Part shown: positions 16,401-26,316 of the stretch, piece after piece
Position numbering within the stretch: position 1 is the first letter of the stretch
How the letters are laid out: every line of letters begins with the position of its first letter
Assembly: GCF_030769565.1 (NCBI RefSeq)
Contig: NZ_JAVCAP010000015.1
Span: 1-64,000 of the forward strand
Length of the DNA: 64,000 bases
Reading direction: 5' to 3'
From: Methylophilus aquaticus
GTDB lineage: Bacteria; Pseudomonadota; Gammaproteobacteria; Burkholderiales; Methylophilaceae
Notes under the pieces: generated by a model
Database searches by the model: none
Seen by the model: only the letters and a program-made list of their open reading frames with translations
What the model was told of the DNA's origin: nothing
Program-made: the position numbers and the translations under genes

Positions 16401-19400
16401 ATGTTAAACATATTTCTCAGACGACCCGTGATGGCGATCGTGTTATCGCTGGTCATGATTTTTATGGGGTTTTTATCGATTAAAACCCTGCCCATTTCGC
16501 AGTTTCCTGAAATTGCCCCGCCGCGCGTCATTGTGACGCTGGCCTTCCCCGGTTCCAGTGCCGATGTGCTGGTACAGTCCTCGCTGATTTCCATTGAGCG
16601 GGCGATCAACGGTGTGCCGGGCATGAAATATATTGTGTCTGACGCCACCAGCGCCGGTGAAGCCACCATCCAGGTGATTTTTGACCTGGGCGTGGACCCG
16701 AACGCGGCCATGGTGCTGGTGAAAACCAGGCTGGACCAGGTGATGAGCAAACTCCCGCCGCTGGTGCAACTGGAGGGGGTGATCGTCAATACCGTACAGC
16801 CCAGCATGCTGATGTATGTGAACCTGTACAGCAAAGATAAACAGGCCGACGAGAAATTCCTGTTCAACTATGTGAACGTCAGCGTCATTCCTGAAATTCA
16901 GCGCGTACACGGTATTGCGCAGGCGCAAAACCTCGGTAGCCGCCAGTTTGCCATGCGCATCTGGTTGAACCCTGAGCGCATGCGTGCCTACAAGGTCTCC
17001 ACCAAAGAAGTGATGGACGCCATCAGCAGCCAGAGTGTGATTGGCCGCCCGGGCCGCCTCGGCCAGAGTTCGGGGATTTACGCCCAGTCCAAAGAGTATG
17101 TGCTGGTGTACAAGGGCCGCTACAACAAGCCTGAAGAGTATGGCAACATCATTATCCGTGCCGATTCCAATGGCGAAATTCTTCACCTGCGAGACATTGC
17201 CAAGGTGGAGCTGGGCAGTGAGTTTTTTGACATTTACTCCAACAAGGATGGCTACCCGTCTGCCGCGATTGTGCTGAAGCAAAACTATGGCACCAACGCC
17301 AGCGAAGTGATTGCTGACGTGAAAACCAAAATGGAAGAGCTGAAGCAGAGCTTTCCGGCGGGCATGGATTACGAAATTAACTATGACGTGTCCAAGTTTC
17401 TTGATGCCTCGATTGAAAAAGTGATCCACACCCTGGGCGAAGCCTTTGTGCTGGTGGCGCTGGTGGTGTTTATCTTCCTCGGTGACTGGCGGTCGACGCT
17501 GATCCCGACGCTGGCGGTGCCTATTTCGCTGATTGGTGCGTTTTTCGTGATGAAAGCCTTTGGGCTCAGCATCAACCTGGTCACCCTGTTCGCGCTGGTG
17601 CTCGCCATTGGCGTGGTGGTGGATGATGCGATTGTGGTGGTGGAAGCGGTGCATGCCAAAATGGCGTCCGACCACGTCGGCCCCTACATTGCGGTACAAC
17701 GCGTACTGGGTGAAATCGGCGGCGCCATTGTCGCGATCACCTTGCTGATGACCTCGGTATTTATTCCGATCACCTTTATGCCAGGCCCGGTCGGTGTGTT
17801 CTACCGCCAGTTTGCGATCACCATGGCTTCGTCGATTGTGCTGTCCGGTATCGTCGCGCTGACTTTAACGCCCGTGCTGTGCGCTATGATCCTCAAAGAC
17901 ACGCATGGCCAGCCCAAACGCAAAACGCCTATCTCGGTGTTTCTGGATGGCTTTAACTGGGTGTTTGAAAAGGTCACTGGCCGCTATACCAACTTTTTGG
18001 AAAAAGTGGTTACCCTGCGCTCGGTGACGTTTTTAGTGCTGGCGCTGTTTTCAGCCGGGATTTTCTATGTCGACAAGATCCTGCCTGCAGGCTTTATCCC
18101 CGGTGAAGACCAAGGCATGATTTACGCCATTATTCAAACACCACCGGGCTCTACGCTGGAAACCACCAATAAAGTGGCGCGTCACCTGCAAACGCTGGCC
18201 AAGCAAGTCGAAGGCGTCGAGTCTGTGTCATCGCTGGCCGGTTATGAGGTGTTGACCGAAGGGCGTGGTTCTAACGCGGGTACGTGTATTATCAACCTCA
18301 AAGACTGGTCCGAGCGCAAGCAGTCGGTGAAACAGATCATTGAAGAACTGGAAGAAAAAACCAAGAACTTCGGTGCCGTGGTGGAGTATTTCCAACCGCC
18401 TGCGGTACCGGGTTATGGCGCGGCTTCCGGTTTATCCCTGCGTTTACTGGATAAAACCACCAGTGCCGATTACTACGTGTTTGACAAGATCAACAAAGAG
18501 TTTATGGCCGCTCTGGGCAAGCGCAAGGAGCTGACCGGTTTGTTCACTTTTTATGCTGCCAACTACCCGCAATATGAGCTGGTGATTGATAACCAGCTGG
18601 CAATGCAGAAAAAAGTATCGATCTCCGAAGCCATGGATAACCTGGACATCCTGATCGGCAGTACTTACGAGCAAGGGTTTATCCGTTTTAACAACTTCTT
18701 CAAGGTGTATACCCAGGCCGGGCCGGAATTCCGGCGCTATCCGAGTGACGTGCTGAACTACTTTGTGAAAAACGAAGACGGTGAAATGGTGCCTTACTCC
18801 GCCTTTATGACCATGAAGAAACGTCAGGGGCCCAACGAAATCACCCGTTACAACCTGTACAACTCAGCAGCGATTCGCGCTGAACCGGCAGAGGGCTATA
18901 CCACGGCAGCGGCCATTAATGCAGTGAAAGAAGTGGCGCGTACCACCCTGCCCAAAGGCTATGACATTGCCTGGGAAGGCCTGTCGTTTGACGAGGAAAA
19001 ACGCGGCAATGAAGCGCTGATGATCTTTCTGGTAGTGCTGGTGTTTGTGTACATGGTGCTGGCTGCCCAGTATGAAAGCTTTATCTTGCCGTTTGCGGTG
19101 ATTCTCTCGCTGCCTGCCGGGATCTTTGGCTCGCTGCTCCTGCTCAAGATACTGGGGCTGGCCAATGACATTTACGCACAGGTCGGCCTGATCATGCTGA
19201 TTGGCCTGCTGGGTAAAAACGCCGTGTTGATTGTCGAGTTTGCCGTACAGAAGCATGGCCAAGGTATGTCTATCCGCGACGCGGCGATTGAAGGGGCAAA
19301 AACGCGTTTCCGCCCGATTTTGATGACCTCGTTCGCCTTTATTGCCGGCTTGATTCCGTTGGTAATCGCTACCGGCGCCGGTGCGGTGGGCAACCGTACC

Positions 19401-19586
19401 ATCGGCACCTCGGCCATGGGTGGCATGCTGTTCGGCACCCTTTTCGGCGTGGTGATCATCCCAGGGCTGTACTATATCTTTGGCACACTGGCTGACGGAA
19501 AATCACTGATCCGCAAGGAAGAGACCGAGCCGCTGACCGAAACCTATCACTACAATACCCATCAGGATGATGACGATGAAGAGTAA
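16401..19586 (+). CDS. RND (HAE1-type) multidrug efflux transporter
   Basis: The 1061-residue inner-membrane proton antiporter has a typical AcrB/MexF-like start, MLNIFLRRPVMAIVLSLVMI. Two blocks of membrane helices enclose large periplasmic loops. Diagnostic pieces are the GVVVDDAIVVVEAV stretch in TM4 with its proton-relay Asp pair near residue 410, LTPVLCAMIL, PAGFIPGEDQGM and, in the second half, GKNAVLIVEFA near 935 with the relay Lys. Charged tail ending DDDDEE. It overlaps the outer-membrane factor gene. Hydrophobic substrates are expected from the HAE1 type. Confidence 0.96.
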   Translation: MLNIFLRRPVMAIVLSLVMIFMGFLSIKTLPISQFPEIAPPRVIVTLAFPGSSADVLVQSSLISIERAINGVPGMKYIVSDATSAGEATIQVIFDLGVDPNAAMVLVKTRLDQVMSKLPPLVQLEGVIVNTVQPSMLMYVNLYSKDKQADEKFLFNYVNVSVIPEIQRVHGIAQAQNLGSRQFAMRIWLNPERMRAYKVSTKEVMDAISSQSVIGRPGRLGQSSGIYAQSKEYVLVYKGRYNKPEEYGNIIIRADSNGEILHLRDIAKVELGSEFFDIYSNKDGYPSAAIVLKQNYGTNASEVIADVKTKMEELKQSFPAGMDYEINYDVSKFLDASIEKVIHTLGEAFVLVALVVFIFLGDWRSTLIPTLAVPISLIGAFFVMKAFGLSINLVTLFALVLAIGVVVDDAIVVVEAVHAKMASDHVGPYIAVQRVLGEIGGAIVAITLLMTSVFIPITFMPGPVGVFYRQFAITMASSIVLSGIVALTLTPVLCAMILKDTHGQPKRKTPISVFLDGFNWVFEKVTGRYTNFLEKVVTLRSVTFLVLALFSAGIFYVDKILPAGFIPGEDQGMIYAIIQTPPGSTLETTNKVARHLQTLAKQVEGVESVSSLAGYEVLTEGRGSNAGTCIINLKDWSERKQSVKQIIEELEEKTKNFGAVVEYFQPPAVPGYGAASGLSLRLLDKTTSADYYVFDKINKEFMAALGKRKELTGLFTFYAANYPQYELVIDNQLAMQKKVSISEAMDNLDILIGSTYEQGFIRFNNFFKVYTQAGPEFRRYPSDVLNYFVKNEDGEMVPYSAFMTMKKRQGPNEITRYNLYNSAAIRAEPAEGYTTAAAINAVKEVARTTLPKGYDIAWEGLSFDEEKRGNEALMIFLVVLVFVYMVLAAQYESFILPFAVILSLPAGIFGSLLLLKILGLANDIYAQVGLIMLIGLLGKNAVLIVEFAVQKHGQGMSIRDAAIEGAKTRFRPILMTSFAFIAGLIPLVIATGAGAVGNRTIGTSAMGGMLFGTLFGVVIIPGLYYIFGTLADGKSLIRKEETEPLTETYHYNTHQDDDDEE

Positions 19587-21042
19587 ACAACTGCAATGGA
19601 TGGTCGCAGGCGCAGTCTCACTGATGCTGCAGTCTTGTGCCATCCCGCTGATAACCAGCAAGCAGGCAGAAACAACACTGCCCGCCACTTACCAGGAAAC
19701 CGTACAACCGGCCGCCAACAGCGCCAGCGTCAACTGGAAAGATTTTTTTGATGACCCGCACCTGGTCGCTCTGATGGATGTCGCGGTCGCCAACAACAAG
19801 GAAATCAACATCATGGCGCAACGCATCAGCGTCGCCCAGAATGAAATCCAGGCCCGCAAAGGGGAATACCTGCCCTTTGTAGGCATAGGTGCCAGTGCCG
19901 ATAAGGAAAAAGTCGGCAAGTACACCCGTAACGGCGCCGTCGAAGAAAACCTGGATATCAAAGATGGCCGTTCCAACCCACGCTTTCTGGGCAATTACCA
20001 GTTTGGACTGGTCGCCTCCTGGGAGCTGGACGTCTGGAAGAAACTGCGTAATGCCACCAAGGTGGCCGTCATGGAATACATGGCCACCATAGAAGGTAAA
20101 AACTTTCTGGTCACCAATCTGGTGGCCGAGGTGGCGCATGCCTACTACGAGCTGATTGCACTGGATAACGAACTGCAAACACTGGACCAAAACATCGCCA
20201 TCCAGCAAAACGCGTTATCGGTGGTCAAAGAGTTACAGCAATATGCGCGCGCCAACTCGCTGGCCGTGAAGCGGTTTGACGCCGAGGTGAAAAAGAACCA
20301 GAGCCGTCAATACGTGCTGAAACAACAGATTGTTGAAACCGAAAACCGGATCAACTACCTGCTGGGCCGTACACCACAAACCATTGCACGCAACTCGGAC
20401 AACTTCATGTCCATGCAGCCCAAAATCGTGCAAACCGGCATTCCGTCAGAGCTGCTGGCCAACCGTCCTGACATTCGTCAGGCCGAGCTTGAGCTGTCTG
20501 CGGCCAAACTGAATATCGATGTGGCCAAAGCCAATTTTTACCCATCGTTTGCTATCCGTGGCGGCCTGGGCTTTCAGGCATTCGATCCAAAATACCTGCT
20601 CAATATTCCAGCCTCGGTGATGGCCTCGTTCGGTGGCGAACTGGTCGCCCCGCTGATCAACCGGAATGCAATTGAAGCGCAATACAAGAGCGCCAACGCG
20701 ATGCAAATCGAGGCGGCATTTGATTATGAAAAAACCATTATCAACGCCTATATGGAAGTGGCTAACCAGATTTCCAATATCGACAACCTGGATAAAAGCT
20801 ACCAGTTAAAAAACAACCAGGTAGAGCAACTGACGCAATCGATTGACGTGGCCAACCAGTTGTTCAAGGCCGCGCGTGCTGACTACATGGAAGTGTTGCT
20901 GACACAACGCGATGCGCTGGATGCCAAAATGGAACTGATCGAAACCAAACAGCAGCAAATTTCAGCGGTGGTTAACCTTTACCGCTCGCTGGGCGGTGGC
21001 TGGAAAGAAGATTCAACACCGGTGACGGATCAGAAAAAATAA
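19576..21042 (+). CDS. RND efflux outer-membrane factor (NodT/OprM-type lipoprotein)
   Basis: About 488 residues, TolC-like outer-membrane channel of the preceding pump. It has a lipoprotein signal with lipobox LMLQSC, then the repeated OEP layout: WKDFFDDPHLVALMDVAVANNKEI in the first half, GLVASWELDVW, NRPDIRQAELELSAAKLNIDVAKANFYPS in the middle and the second-half repeat ending NLYRSLGGGW. Three ATGs are possible at 19567-19576; the last has AGGA at eight-base spacing and is chosen. The start overlaps the end of the transporter gene, as usual for coupled efflux operons. Confidence 0.94.
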   Translation: MKSKQLQWMVAGAVSLMLQSCAIPLITSKQAETTLPATYQETVQPAANSASVNWKDFFDDPHLVALMDVAVANNKEINIMAQRISVAQNEIQARKGEYLPFVGIGASADKEKVGKYTRNGAVEENLDIKDGRSNPRFLGNYQFGLVASWELDVWKKLRNATKVAVMEYMATIEGKNFLVTNLVAEVAHAYYELIALDNELQTLDQNIAIQQNALSVVKELQQYARANSLAVKRFDAEVKKNQSRQYVLKQQIVETENRINYLLGRTPQTIARNSDNFMSMQPKIVQTGIPSELLANRPDIRQAELELSAAKLNIDVAKANFYPSFAIRGGLGFQAFDPKYLLNIPASVMASFGGELVAPLINRNAIEAQYKSANAMQIEAAFDYEKTIINAYMEVANQISNIDNLDKSYQLKNNQVEQLTQSIDVANQLFKAARADYMEVLLTQRDALDAKMELIETKQQQISAVVNLYRSLGGGWKEDSTPVTDQKK

Positions 21043-21086
21043 GTCCATTATGTAAATCTCTGAACGCAATTAAGCATTCCTCACCT

Positions 21087-21117
21087 GGGAGAAGTCACTC
21101 GACTTCTCCCGTTTTTT
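21087..21117 (+). terminator. RND operon rho-independent terminator
   Basis: gggagaagtc (21087-21096), loop actc, gacttctccc (21101-21110), then six Ts. A perfect ten-pair stem 45 bases after the outer-membrane factor. Confidence 0.95.
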
Positions 21118-21224
21118 AACCCCTTCGACGCTGCTACAAAAACAATAAGCAAAGACAATCCCAGCAATTAATACTATGATTTGCCCTTTAGATATTGCGT
21201 AAAACACAAGCTGGAGAGCATCCG

Positions 21225-22817
21225 TTGGCCACACAAAAACAACAACAATCAGAACCCCTCGAAAAACAACTGTGGAAAGCTGCCGATAAACTGCGCAAAA
21301 ACATTGATGCAGCCGAATACAAGCACATTGTGCTGGGCCTGATTTTTCTCAAATATATTTCTGATTCTTTCGAGCAGCACTTTGCCAAGCTTCAACATGG
21401 TCAAGGCGAGTATGCAGGCGCAGACCCAGAAGACAAAGATGAATACGCTGCTGAAAATGTATTCTTTGTGCCGCAAAATGCACGCTGGTCATATTTGCAA
21501 GCTAACGCCCGCCAACCAGAAATCGGCAAAATGGTCGATGCCGCAATGGATGCGATTGAAGCGGAGAACGCCTCGCTTAAAGGCGTGTTACCAAAGGTTT
21601 TTGCCCGCGACAACCTAGACCCCGCCAGCCTTGGTGAGTTAATTGATTTAGTCGGCAACATTGCGCTTGGCGATGCTAAATCACGCAGTGCCGATGTATT
21701 AGGCCATGTGTTTGAATACTTTTTAGGTGAGTTTGCACTGGCTGAGGGCAAACAAGGTGGTCAGTTTTATACGCCCCGCAGTGTGGTGGAGTTATTGGTG
21801 GAAATGCTAGAACCCTATAACGGACGCGTGTTTGACCCATGCTGTGGTTCTGGTGGTATGTTTGTGCAATCTGAAAAGTTTATTGCCGACCACCAAGGCA
21901 AGGTCAATGATATTTCCATTTACGGGCAAGAGAGCAACCAAACCACATGGCGCTTGGCTAAAATGAACTTGGCAATTCGTGGCATTGAAGCCTCTCAGGT
22001 GAAATGGAACAATGAAGGCAGCTTTTTAAACGATGCGCATAAAGATTTAAAAGCCGATTATATTATTGCCAACCCACCCTTTAACGTCAGTGATTGGTCT
22101 GGTGAGTTACTGCGTAATGATGGGCGTTGGCAGTTTGGTGTGCCACCCGCTGGCAATGCCAACTTTGCTTGGTTGCAACATTTTATTTACCACCTTAACC
22201 CCACAGGCCAAGCAGGCGTTGTATTAGCCAAAGGCGCACTCACCAGCAAAACCAGTGGTGAAGGCGATATGCGTAAAGCCTTAATAGAACAAGGCAACGT
22301 AATTGATTGCATTGTTAACCTACCTGCAAAACTCTTCCTAAATACACAAATCCCCGCAGCGCTTTGGTTTATGAGCCGTAATCGAGGCTCTAATAATCCA
22401 AACACTGGCAAATTTAGAAACCGTAGCAACGAAATACTGTTTATTGATGCACGCAACCTTGGGCATTTAATTAATCGCCGTACCAAAGAGTTAAGTCATG
22501 AAGATATAAAACAAATTACAGATACTTACCACAACTGGCGCAACCCACCAGACACCGTCATTCCCGCGAAAGCGGGAATCCATTTACCGCCCTATGAGGA
22601 CATCCCCGGCTTCTGCGCCTCCGTCAGCTTAGAGCGCGTAAAAGAGCTAGATTACGTACTCACCCCAGGCCGCTATGTAGGCTTGCCAGATGATGAAGAT
22701 GACTTTAATTTTGCAGAACGCTTTAATGCGCTAAAAGCAGAATTTGAAGCGCAGTTGGTAGAAGAAGAAAAACTCAATAAAGCGATTGCTGAGAATTTGG
22801 CGAGGGTGAAGCTGTGA
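21225..22817 (+). CDS. hsdM: type I restriction-modification system, DNA adenine methyltransferase subunit
   Basis: 530 residues; the subunit methylates adenine in the sequence chosen by HsdS. After the N-terminal helical domain ([20 protein letters not shown]) comes the methyltransferase domain with [18 protein letters not shown], the S-adenosylmethionine motif [11 protein letters not shown] near residue 205 and the catalytic NPPF near 285. A TTG at 21225 preceded by GGAGAG at six-base spacing is the likely start; the open frame reaches ten codons further upstream. Near residue 447 the protein contains VIPAKAGIH, encoded by a dispersed DNA repeat (22557-22582) read in frame. The stop overlaps the GTG of hsdS by four bases. 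Confidence 0.96.
   Translation: MATQKQQQSEPLEKQLWKAADKLRKNIDAAEYKHIVLGLIFLKYISDSFEQHFAKLQHGQGEYAGADPEDKDEYAAENVFFVPQNARWSYLQANARQPEIGKMVDAAMDAIEAENASLKGVLPKVFARDNLDPASLGELIDLVGNIALGDAKSRSADVLGHVFEYFLGEFALAEGKQGGQFYTPRSVVELLVEMLEPYNGRVFDPCCGSGGMFVQSEKFIADHQGKVNDISIYGQESNQTTWRLAKMNLAIRGIEASQVKWNNEGSFLNDAHKDLKADYIIANPPFNVSDWSGELLRNDGRWQFGVPPAGNANFAWLQHFIYHLNPTGQAGVVLAKGALTSKTSGEGDMRKALIEQGNVIDCIVNLPAKLFLNTQIPAALWFMSRNRGSNNPNTGKFRNRSNEILFIDARNLGHLINRRTKELSHEDIKQITDTYHNWRNPPDTVIPAKAGIHLPPYEDIPGFCASVSLERVKELDYVLTPGRYVGLPDDEDDFNFAERFNALKAEFEAQLVEEEKLNKAIAENLARVKL
22557..22582 (+). repeat. dRS3/REP-like inverted repeat inserted in hsdM
   Basis: The core attcccgcgaaagcgggaat is a perfect seven- to eight-pair inverted repeat around gaaa, preceded by gtc and followed by cca. 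This form is known as a dispersed repeat in Neisseria and many other proteobacteria and usually lies between genes. Here it is inside the hsdM frame and keeps it open. Confidence 0.8.
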
Positions 22818-24007
22818 GTGAGTGGCAAGAAATTAAACTTGGTGAACTGGTCGATATTGGCTCAAGCAAGCGAGTATTTTATGAAGACTATGTAAATGCA
22901 GGCATTCCATTTTATCGTTCTAAAGAGGTTATAGAGAAACATAACGGCAATGATATATCTACAGACTTGTTCATTACTAAAGAAAAATTCGAGCAAATAA
23001 AGGCAAAATATGGCGCACCAATAGCGGGTGATCTATTACTTACCTCTGTTGGTACTTTAGGTATTCCATACATCGTTGAAGATGGTGAAGAGTTTTATTT
23101 CAAAGATGGAAATTTAACTTGGTTCAAAAACTACAAAAGCAATCTGCATAACAAATTTTTGTATTACTGGATTATTTCACCTATCGGAAAAAATGCGCTT
23201 GATATGATGTCTATTGGCTCTACCCAAGCAGCATTAACAATTCAAGGGCTCAAAAATTTAGATTTTCATGCTCCACCTGTTGAAGAACAAAAAGCCATCG
23301 CCTCAGTCCTCAGCAGTTTGGATGACAAAATCGACCTGCTCCACCGCCAAAACAACACCCTAGAACGCATGGCCGAAACGCTGTTTAGACAGTGGTTTGT
23401 AGAAGAAGCACAGGAGGATTGGGAGGAAGGCACACTTGATGATTTAATTAGTGTGAAAGGCGGTACAACGCCAAGTACGAAAGAGCCAAGTTTCTGGAAT
23501 GGCAATATCAATTGGACATCACCAAGAGACTTATCGAATCAACAATCAGTGTTCATGTTTGACACTGAGCGCAAAATTACCGAAAAAGGTTTAGCCAAAA
23601 TTGGCTCAGGGCTTTTACCAGTAGGCACACTATTAATGTCATCAAGAGCACCTATTGGCTACCTTGCCATAAGCGATATTCCAGTGGCTATTAATCAAGG
23701 CTATATTGCTATTGTGTGCGACAAACTTGTTTCAAATTACTTTATGTACTTGTGGTGCAAAGTAAACATGGAACAAATTAAAAATGCTGGCAATGGCTCA
23801 ACATTTGAAGAAATCTCTAAATCTAACTTTAGAGAGTTATCGACACTGAAACCTTCAAAAGAAGCTATTACAAAGTTTGATGAAACAGTTGCGCAAATCT
23901 TTGCGAAAATAAAAACAAACCAACAACAAATCCAAACCCTAGAAAAACTCCGCGATAACTTGCTCCCCAAGCTGATGAGCGGTGAAGTACGCGTTAATTT
24001 GAGCTAA
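22814..24007 (+). CDS. hsdS: type I restriction-modification system, specificity subunit
   Basis: 397 residues with the classic two-half layout: target recognition domain 1 (residues about 1-155), the first conserved helix region ([27 protein letters not shown], about 155-195), domain 2 starting [17 protein letters not shown], and a terminal repeat of the helix region ([21 protein letters not shown]). The two domains would recognise the two halves of a split DNA site, which cannot be read from sequence alone. The GTG start overlaps hsdM. The first half is AT-richer than hsdM, usual for exchanged recognition domains. Confidence 0.95.
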   Translation: MSEWQEIKLGELVDIGSSKRVFYEDYVNAGIPFYRSKEVIEKHNGNDISTDLFITKEKFEQIKAKYGAPIAGDLLLTSVGTLGIPYIVEDGEEFYFKDGNLTWFKNYKSNLHNKFLYYWIISPIGKNALDMMSIGSTQAALTIQGLKNLDFHAPPVEEQKAIASVLSSLDDKIDLLHRQNNTLERMAETLFRQWFVEEAQEDWEEGTLDDLISVKGGTTPSTKEPSFWNGNINWTSPRDLSNQQSVFMFDTERKITEKGLAKIGSGLLPVGTLLMSSRAPIGYLAISDIPVAINQGYIAIVCDKLVSNYFMYLWCKVNMEQIKNAGNGSTFEEISKSNFRELSTLKPSKEAITKFDETVAQIFAKIKTNQQQIQTLEKLRDNLLPKLMSGEVRVNLS

Positions 24008-24032
24008 TACCATCTAATATATTAAAAATAAG

Positions 24033-24060
24033 TTGATATTTTGAATATTTTATGCATAAT
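24033..24060 (+). promoter_or_regulatory. probable promoter of rloAB
   Basis: TTGATA (24033-24038), a 16-bp spacer and CATAAT (24055-24060) stand 30 bases before the rloA ATG in a very AT-rich 82-bp gap after hsdS. rloAB may thus be expressed independently of hsdMS. Confidence 0.4.
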
Positions 24061-24089
24061 TACATTTTATTTTTAAATTTTAAGCCATT

Positions 24090-25364
24090 ATGATCCTTGA
24101 ATTTCGCGTAAGTAACTTCAGGTCTATTCGAGATGAGGTGCTCATCAGCTTTGTGGCTTCTAAAGATAAAAAGCTAGCAGAGCAAAACTTGTTGGTTACG
24201 GGGTTAACGGGTATTTCTCACGCCTTAAAATCTTTAGCCATTTACGGGGCAAACGCAAGTGGTAAATCTACCCTGTTATCTGCCTTGGCGTATATGCGCT
24301 CTGTGGTTGCCGAATCTGCCACTATGTTGCAACTTGGTCAAACGTTTAATATTCAGCCGTTCAAGCTTGATGCGGCGTTTGTTAACAAGCCTTCATTTTT
24401 TGAAATTACTTTTTTGTTTAACGGTATTAGGCACCAGTACGGTTTTGAAATCACCCCTGAGCGCATTGTGGATGAATGGTTGCTTGTTTACAAAACATCA
24501 AAACCGCAGCAATGGTTTAGGCGCGTTTTTGATGAAAAGTTGGGCGCGTACGAATACGAGTTTAGTAGCCATTTAAGTGGGCCACGCAAGGTGTGGCAAG
24601 AGTCTACAAGAGCAAACGCATTGTTTTTATCAACTGCCGCGCAACTTAATAGTGAGCTGTTAGGCCCTTTGTTCCGCTGGCTAGCAGGGCAAATTATTTA
24701 TTTTAATGCTGGGTTTAGCCCTGCGCCTGACTATACCACTTCACTTTTGCAAACTGACCAAGGTCGACAATCAGTGCGAGATTTTTTGGCTTCAGCGGAT
24801 ATTAGTATTGAGGAGATTACAAGTGTTGCTCAAAAGGGCGTCACTCAGAACATTGTGTTTGGGCCAGAAGGTACAAAGGTATCTATGGATGAAAATGAAA
24901 TAATAATGCCAAAGTTTATTCATAAAACCGCGAGTGGGTCGGCCACTTTTGAGTTGCATGAAGAGTCTGGCGGAACGCAAAGGCTGTACATGCTTGCTGC
25001 GCCTATTTTTGATGTGCTAAATCAAGGTAGGATTTTGATAGTGGATGAGCTGGATAGCAGCTTGCATCCGATTTTAGTCAGAAGTTTGATCAAGCTTTTT
25101 CATCATAAAGAGACCAACCCTAAAAATGCGCAATTGTTATTTACAACGCATGACACGTCTTTATTAGATAAATCTTTACTTAGAAAAGACCAGATTTGGT
25201 TTATTGAAAAAAATAAAGATCAAGCTTCCACTTTGACTTCACTGGCGGATTTTAGCCCCCGCGAGACTGAAGCATGGGAAAAGGGCTACTTAATAGGCCG
25301 CTATGGGGCGATTCCATTTATTGATGGTGACTTGTCTTTCACACAGTCTAATGAGTCGACTTAA
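24090..25364 (+). CDS. rloA: RloA-type AAA family ATPase (AAA15), abortive-infection-like
   Basis: 424 residues of an ABC-like/OLD-like AAA ATPase. It starts MILEFRVSNFRSIRDEVLIS, followed by Walker A GANASGKST near residue 54. A C-terminal block holds the signature-like SGGTQRLYML, Walker B RILIVDELDSSLHP near 315, and the LLFTTHDTSLLD switch His. RloA was named from genes linked to type I restriction loci in Campylobacter. Related two-gene systems (AbiL in lactococci) pair such an ATPase with an RloB/Toprim nuclease to abort phage infection. It ends directly against rloB. Codon use is AT-richer than hsdM/hsdR, suggesting separate acquisition. Confidence 0.88.
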   Translation: MILEFRVSNFRSIRDEVLISFVASKDKKLAEQNLLVTGLTGISHALKSLAIYGANASGKSTLLSALAYMRSVVAESATMLQLGQTFNIQPFKLDAAFVNKPSFFEITFLFNGIRHQYGFEITPERIVDEWLLVYKTSKPQQWFRRVFDEKLGAYEYEFSSHLSGPRKVWQESTRANALFLSTAAQLNSELLGPLFRWLAGQIIYFNAGFSPAPDYTTSLLQTDQGRQSVRDFLASADISIEEITSVAQKGVTQNIVFGPEGTKVSMDENEIIMPKFIHKTASGSATFELHEESGGTQRLYMLAAPIFDVLNQGRILIVDELDSSLHPILVRSLIKLFHHKETNPKNAQLLFTTHDTSLLDKSLLRKDQIWFIEKNKDQASTLTSLADFSPRETEAWEKGYLIGRYGAIPFIDGDLSFTQSNEST

Positions 25365-26054
25365 ATGGGCAAAGATAGCCAACCAAAACATCGTCAGGCC
25401 TCACAATTGGCGCGTAAAAAGGGTCAGCGTGCCTCTTATGACAGAGTTTTGATCGTTACTGAGGGTGCAAAAACAGAGCCAAACTATTTTAATGAAATTA
25501 GGGTTGCTAATAAGCTGCACACTGCCAATGTTCAGGTGGAGCCAAGTGTGTTTGGTACAGAGCCTATTCAAATTGTTGAGTACGCTGAAAGTTTGTTTTT
25601 ACATGGCGATGAATCAAAAGGTATTCAGTCGAGAGCTTTTGAAGAGGTGTATGTAGTGTTTGACAGAGACGACCATCTCACTTATCACAACGCGCTTGCG
25701 AAAACAGATGCGCTTAATTTTAAATATCTAAATGACAATAAACAAAAGGTAGCTTTCAAATCAATTGCTTCTGTACCTTGCTTTGAGCTTTGGTTATTAC
25801 TGCATTTTGAGGAGGTTTATGCCCCAATGCATCGTAATGAGGTTTATGAGCGTCTCAAAATTTACCTTCCAAATTATCAAAAGGGAAATGCAGGTCATTA
25901 TGCTTCAACACTGATGCATATTGAACTGGCTAATACGCGTGCATTGGCGTTAGCAGGAGTAAATGATAAATATGACGGTATACAGTCATATACATCAGTA
26001 CAAGAGCTAGTGGAAAAACTCAAGGGACTAAATGAACCATTAAAATTAACTTAA
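25365..26054 (+). CDS. rloB: RloB family protein (Toprim-like nuclease partner)
   Basis: 229 residues. After a basic N-terminus rich in Lys/Arg/Gln the RloB pattern appears: RVLIVTEGAKTEPNYFNEIR (Toprim-like Glu) near residue 27 and VYVVFDRDDHLTYHNALA (DxD motif) near 98, then IASVPCFELWLLLHFE. Toprim folds use the Glu and the Asp pair to hold magnesium, so nuclease activity is a fair inference. The ATG follows the rloA stop codon with no gap. The pair is expected to act as one effector/sensor module. Confidence 0.88.
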   Translation: MGKDSQPKHRQASQLARKKGQRASYDRVLIVTEGAKTEPNYFNEIRVANKLHTANVQVEPSVFGTEPIQIVEYAESLFLHGDESKGIQSRAFEEVYVVFDRDDHLTYHNALAKTDALNFKYLNDNKQKVAFKSIASVPCFELWLLLHFEEVYAPMHRNEVYERLKIYLPNYQKGNAGHYASTLMHIELANTRALALAGVNDKYDGIQSYTSVQELVEKLKGLNEPLKLT

Positions 26055-26316
26055 TTGTTCAAATTGCCTGAAATGATGAAGACATTTCCATTTTGGAAAC
26101 AACTGCCGAGAATTGCTCGTTAGTTGAGCCCTTTAGTTTGACTGATAGAATCTAGAAAAAATAGATACTTTTTCTAGATATTGTAGGTATTAAAAAAATT
26201 GTAAAATTGAAAAAAATCAAACAAGTAGAAGCTATATCTTGTTTGCAAGGGGTGCTGGGATTAATCCAGAAAAACATAAAAGATATTGAGCGAAAATCAC
26301 CAGCTAGCAATCCAAA
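26055..26316. other. AT-rich gap before hsdR with two palindromes
   Basis: This 262-bp gap has no credible gene. It contains the inverted repeat tctagaaaaa/tttttctaga (26151-26160 and 26169-26178, eight-base loop) and a second, shorter palindrome ctgggattaatccag at about 26255-26269. The first could act as a bidirectional terminator after rloB or as an operator. hsdR would need its own promoter here, but I could not choose one with confidence. Confidence 0.5.

Noticed and set aside
16473-17699. 408-aa open frame opposite the RND transporter gene
   Set aside because: Antisense frame with a composition (His/Arg/Asn-rich) typical of translated GC-rich coding DNA.
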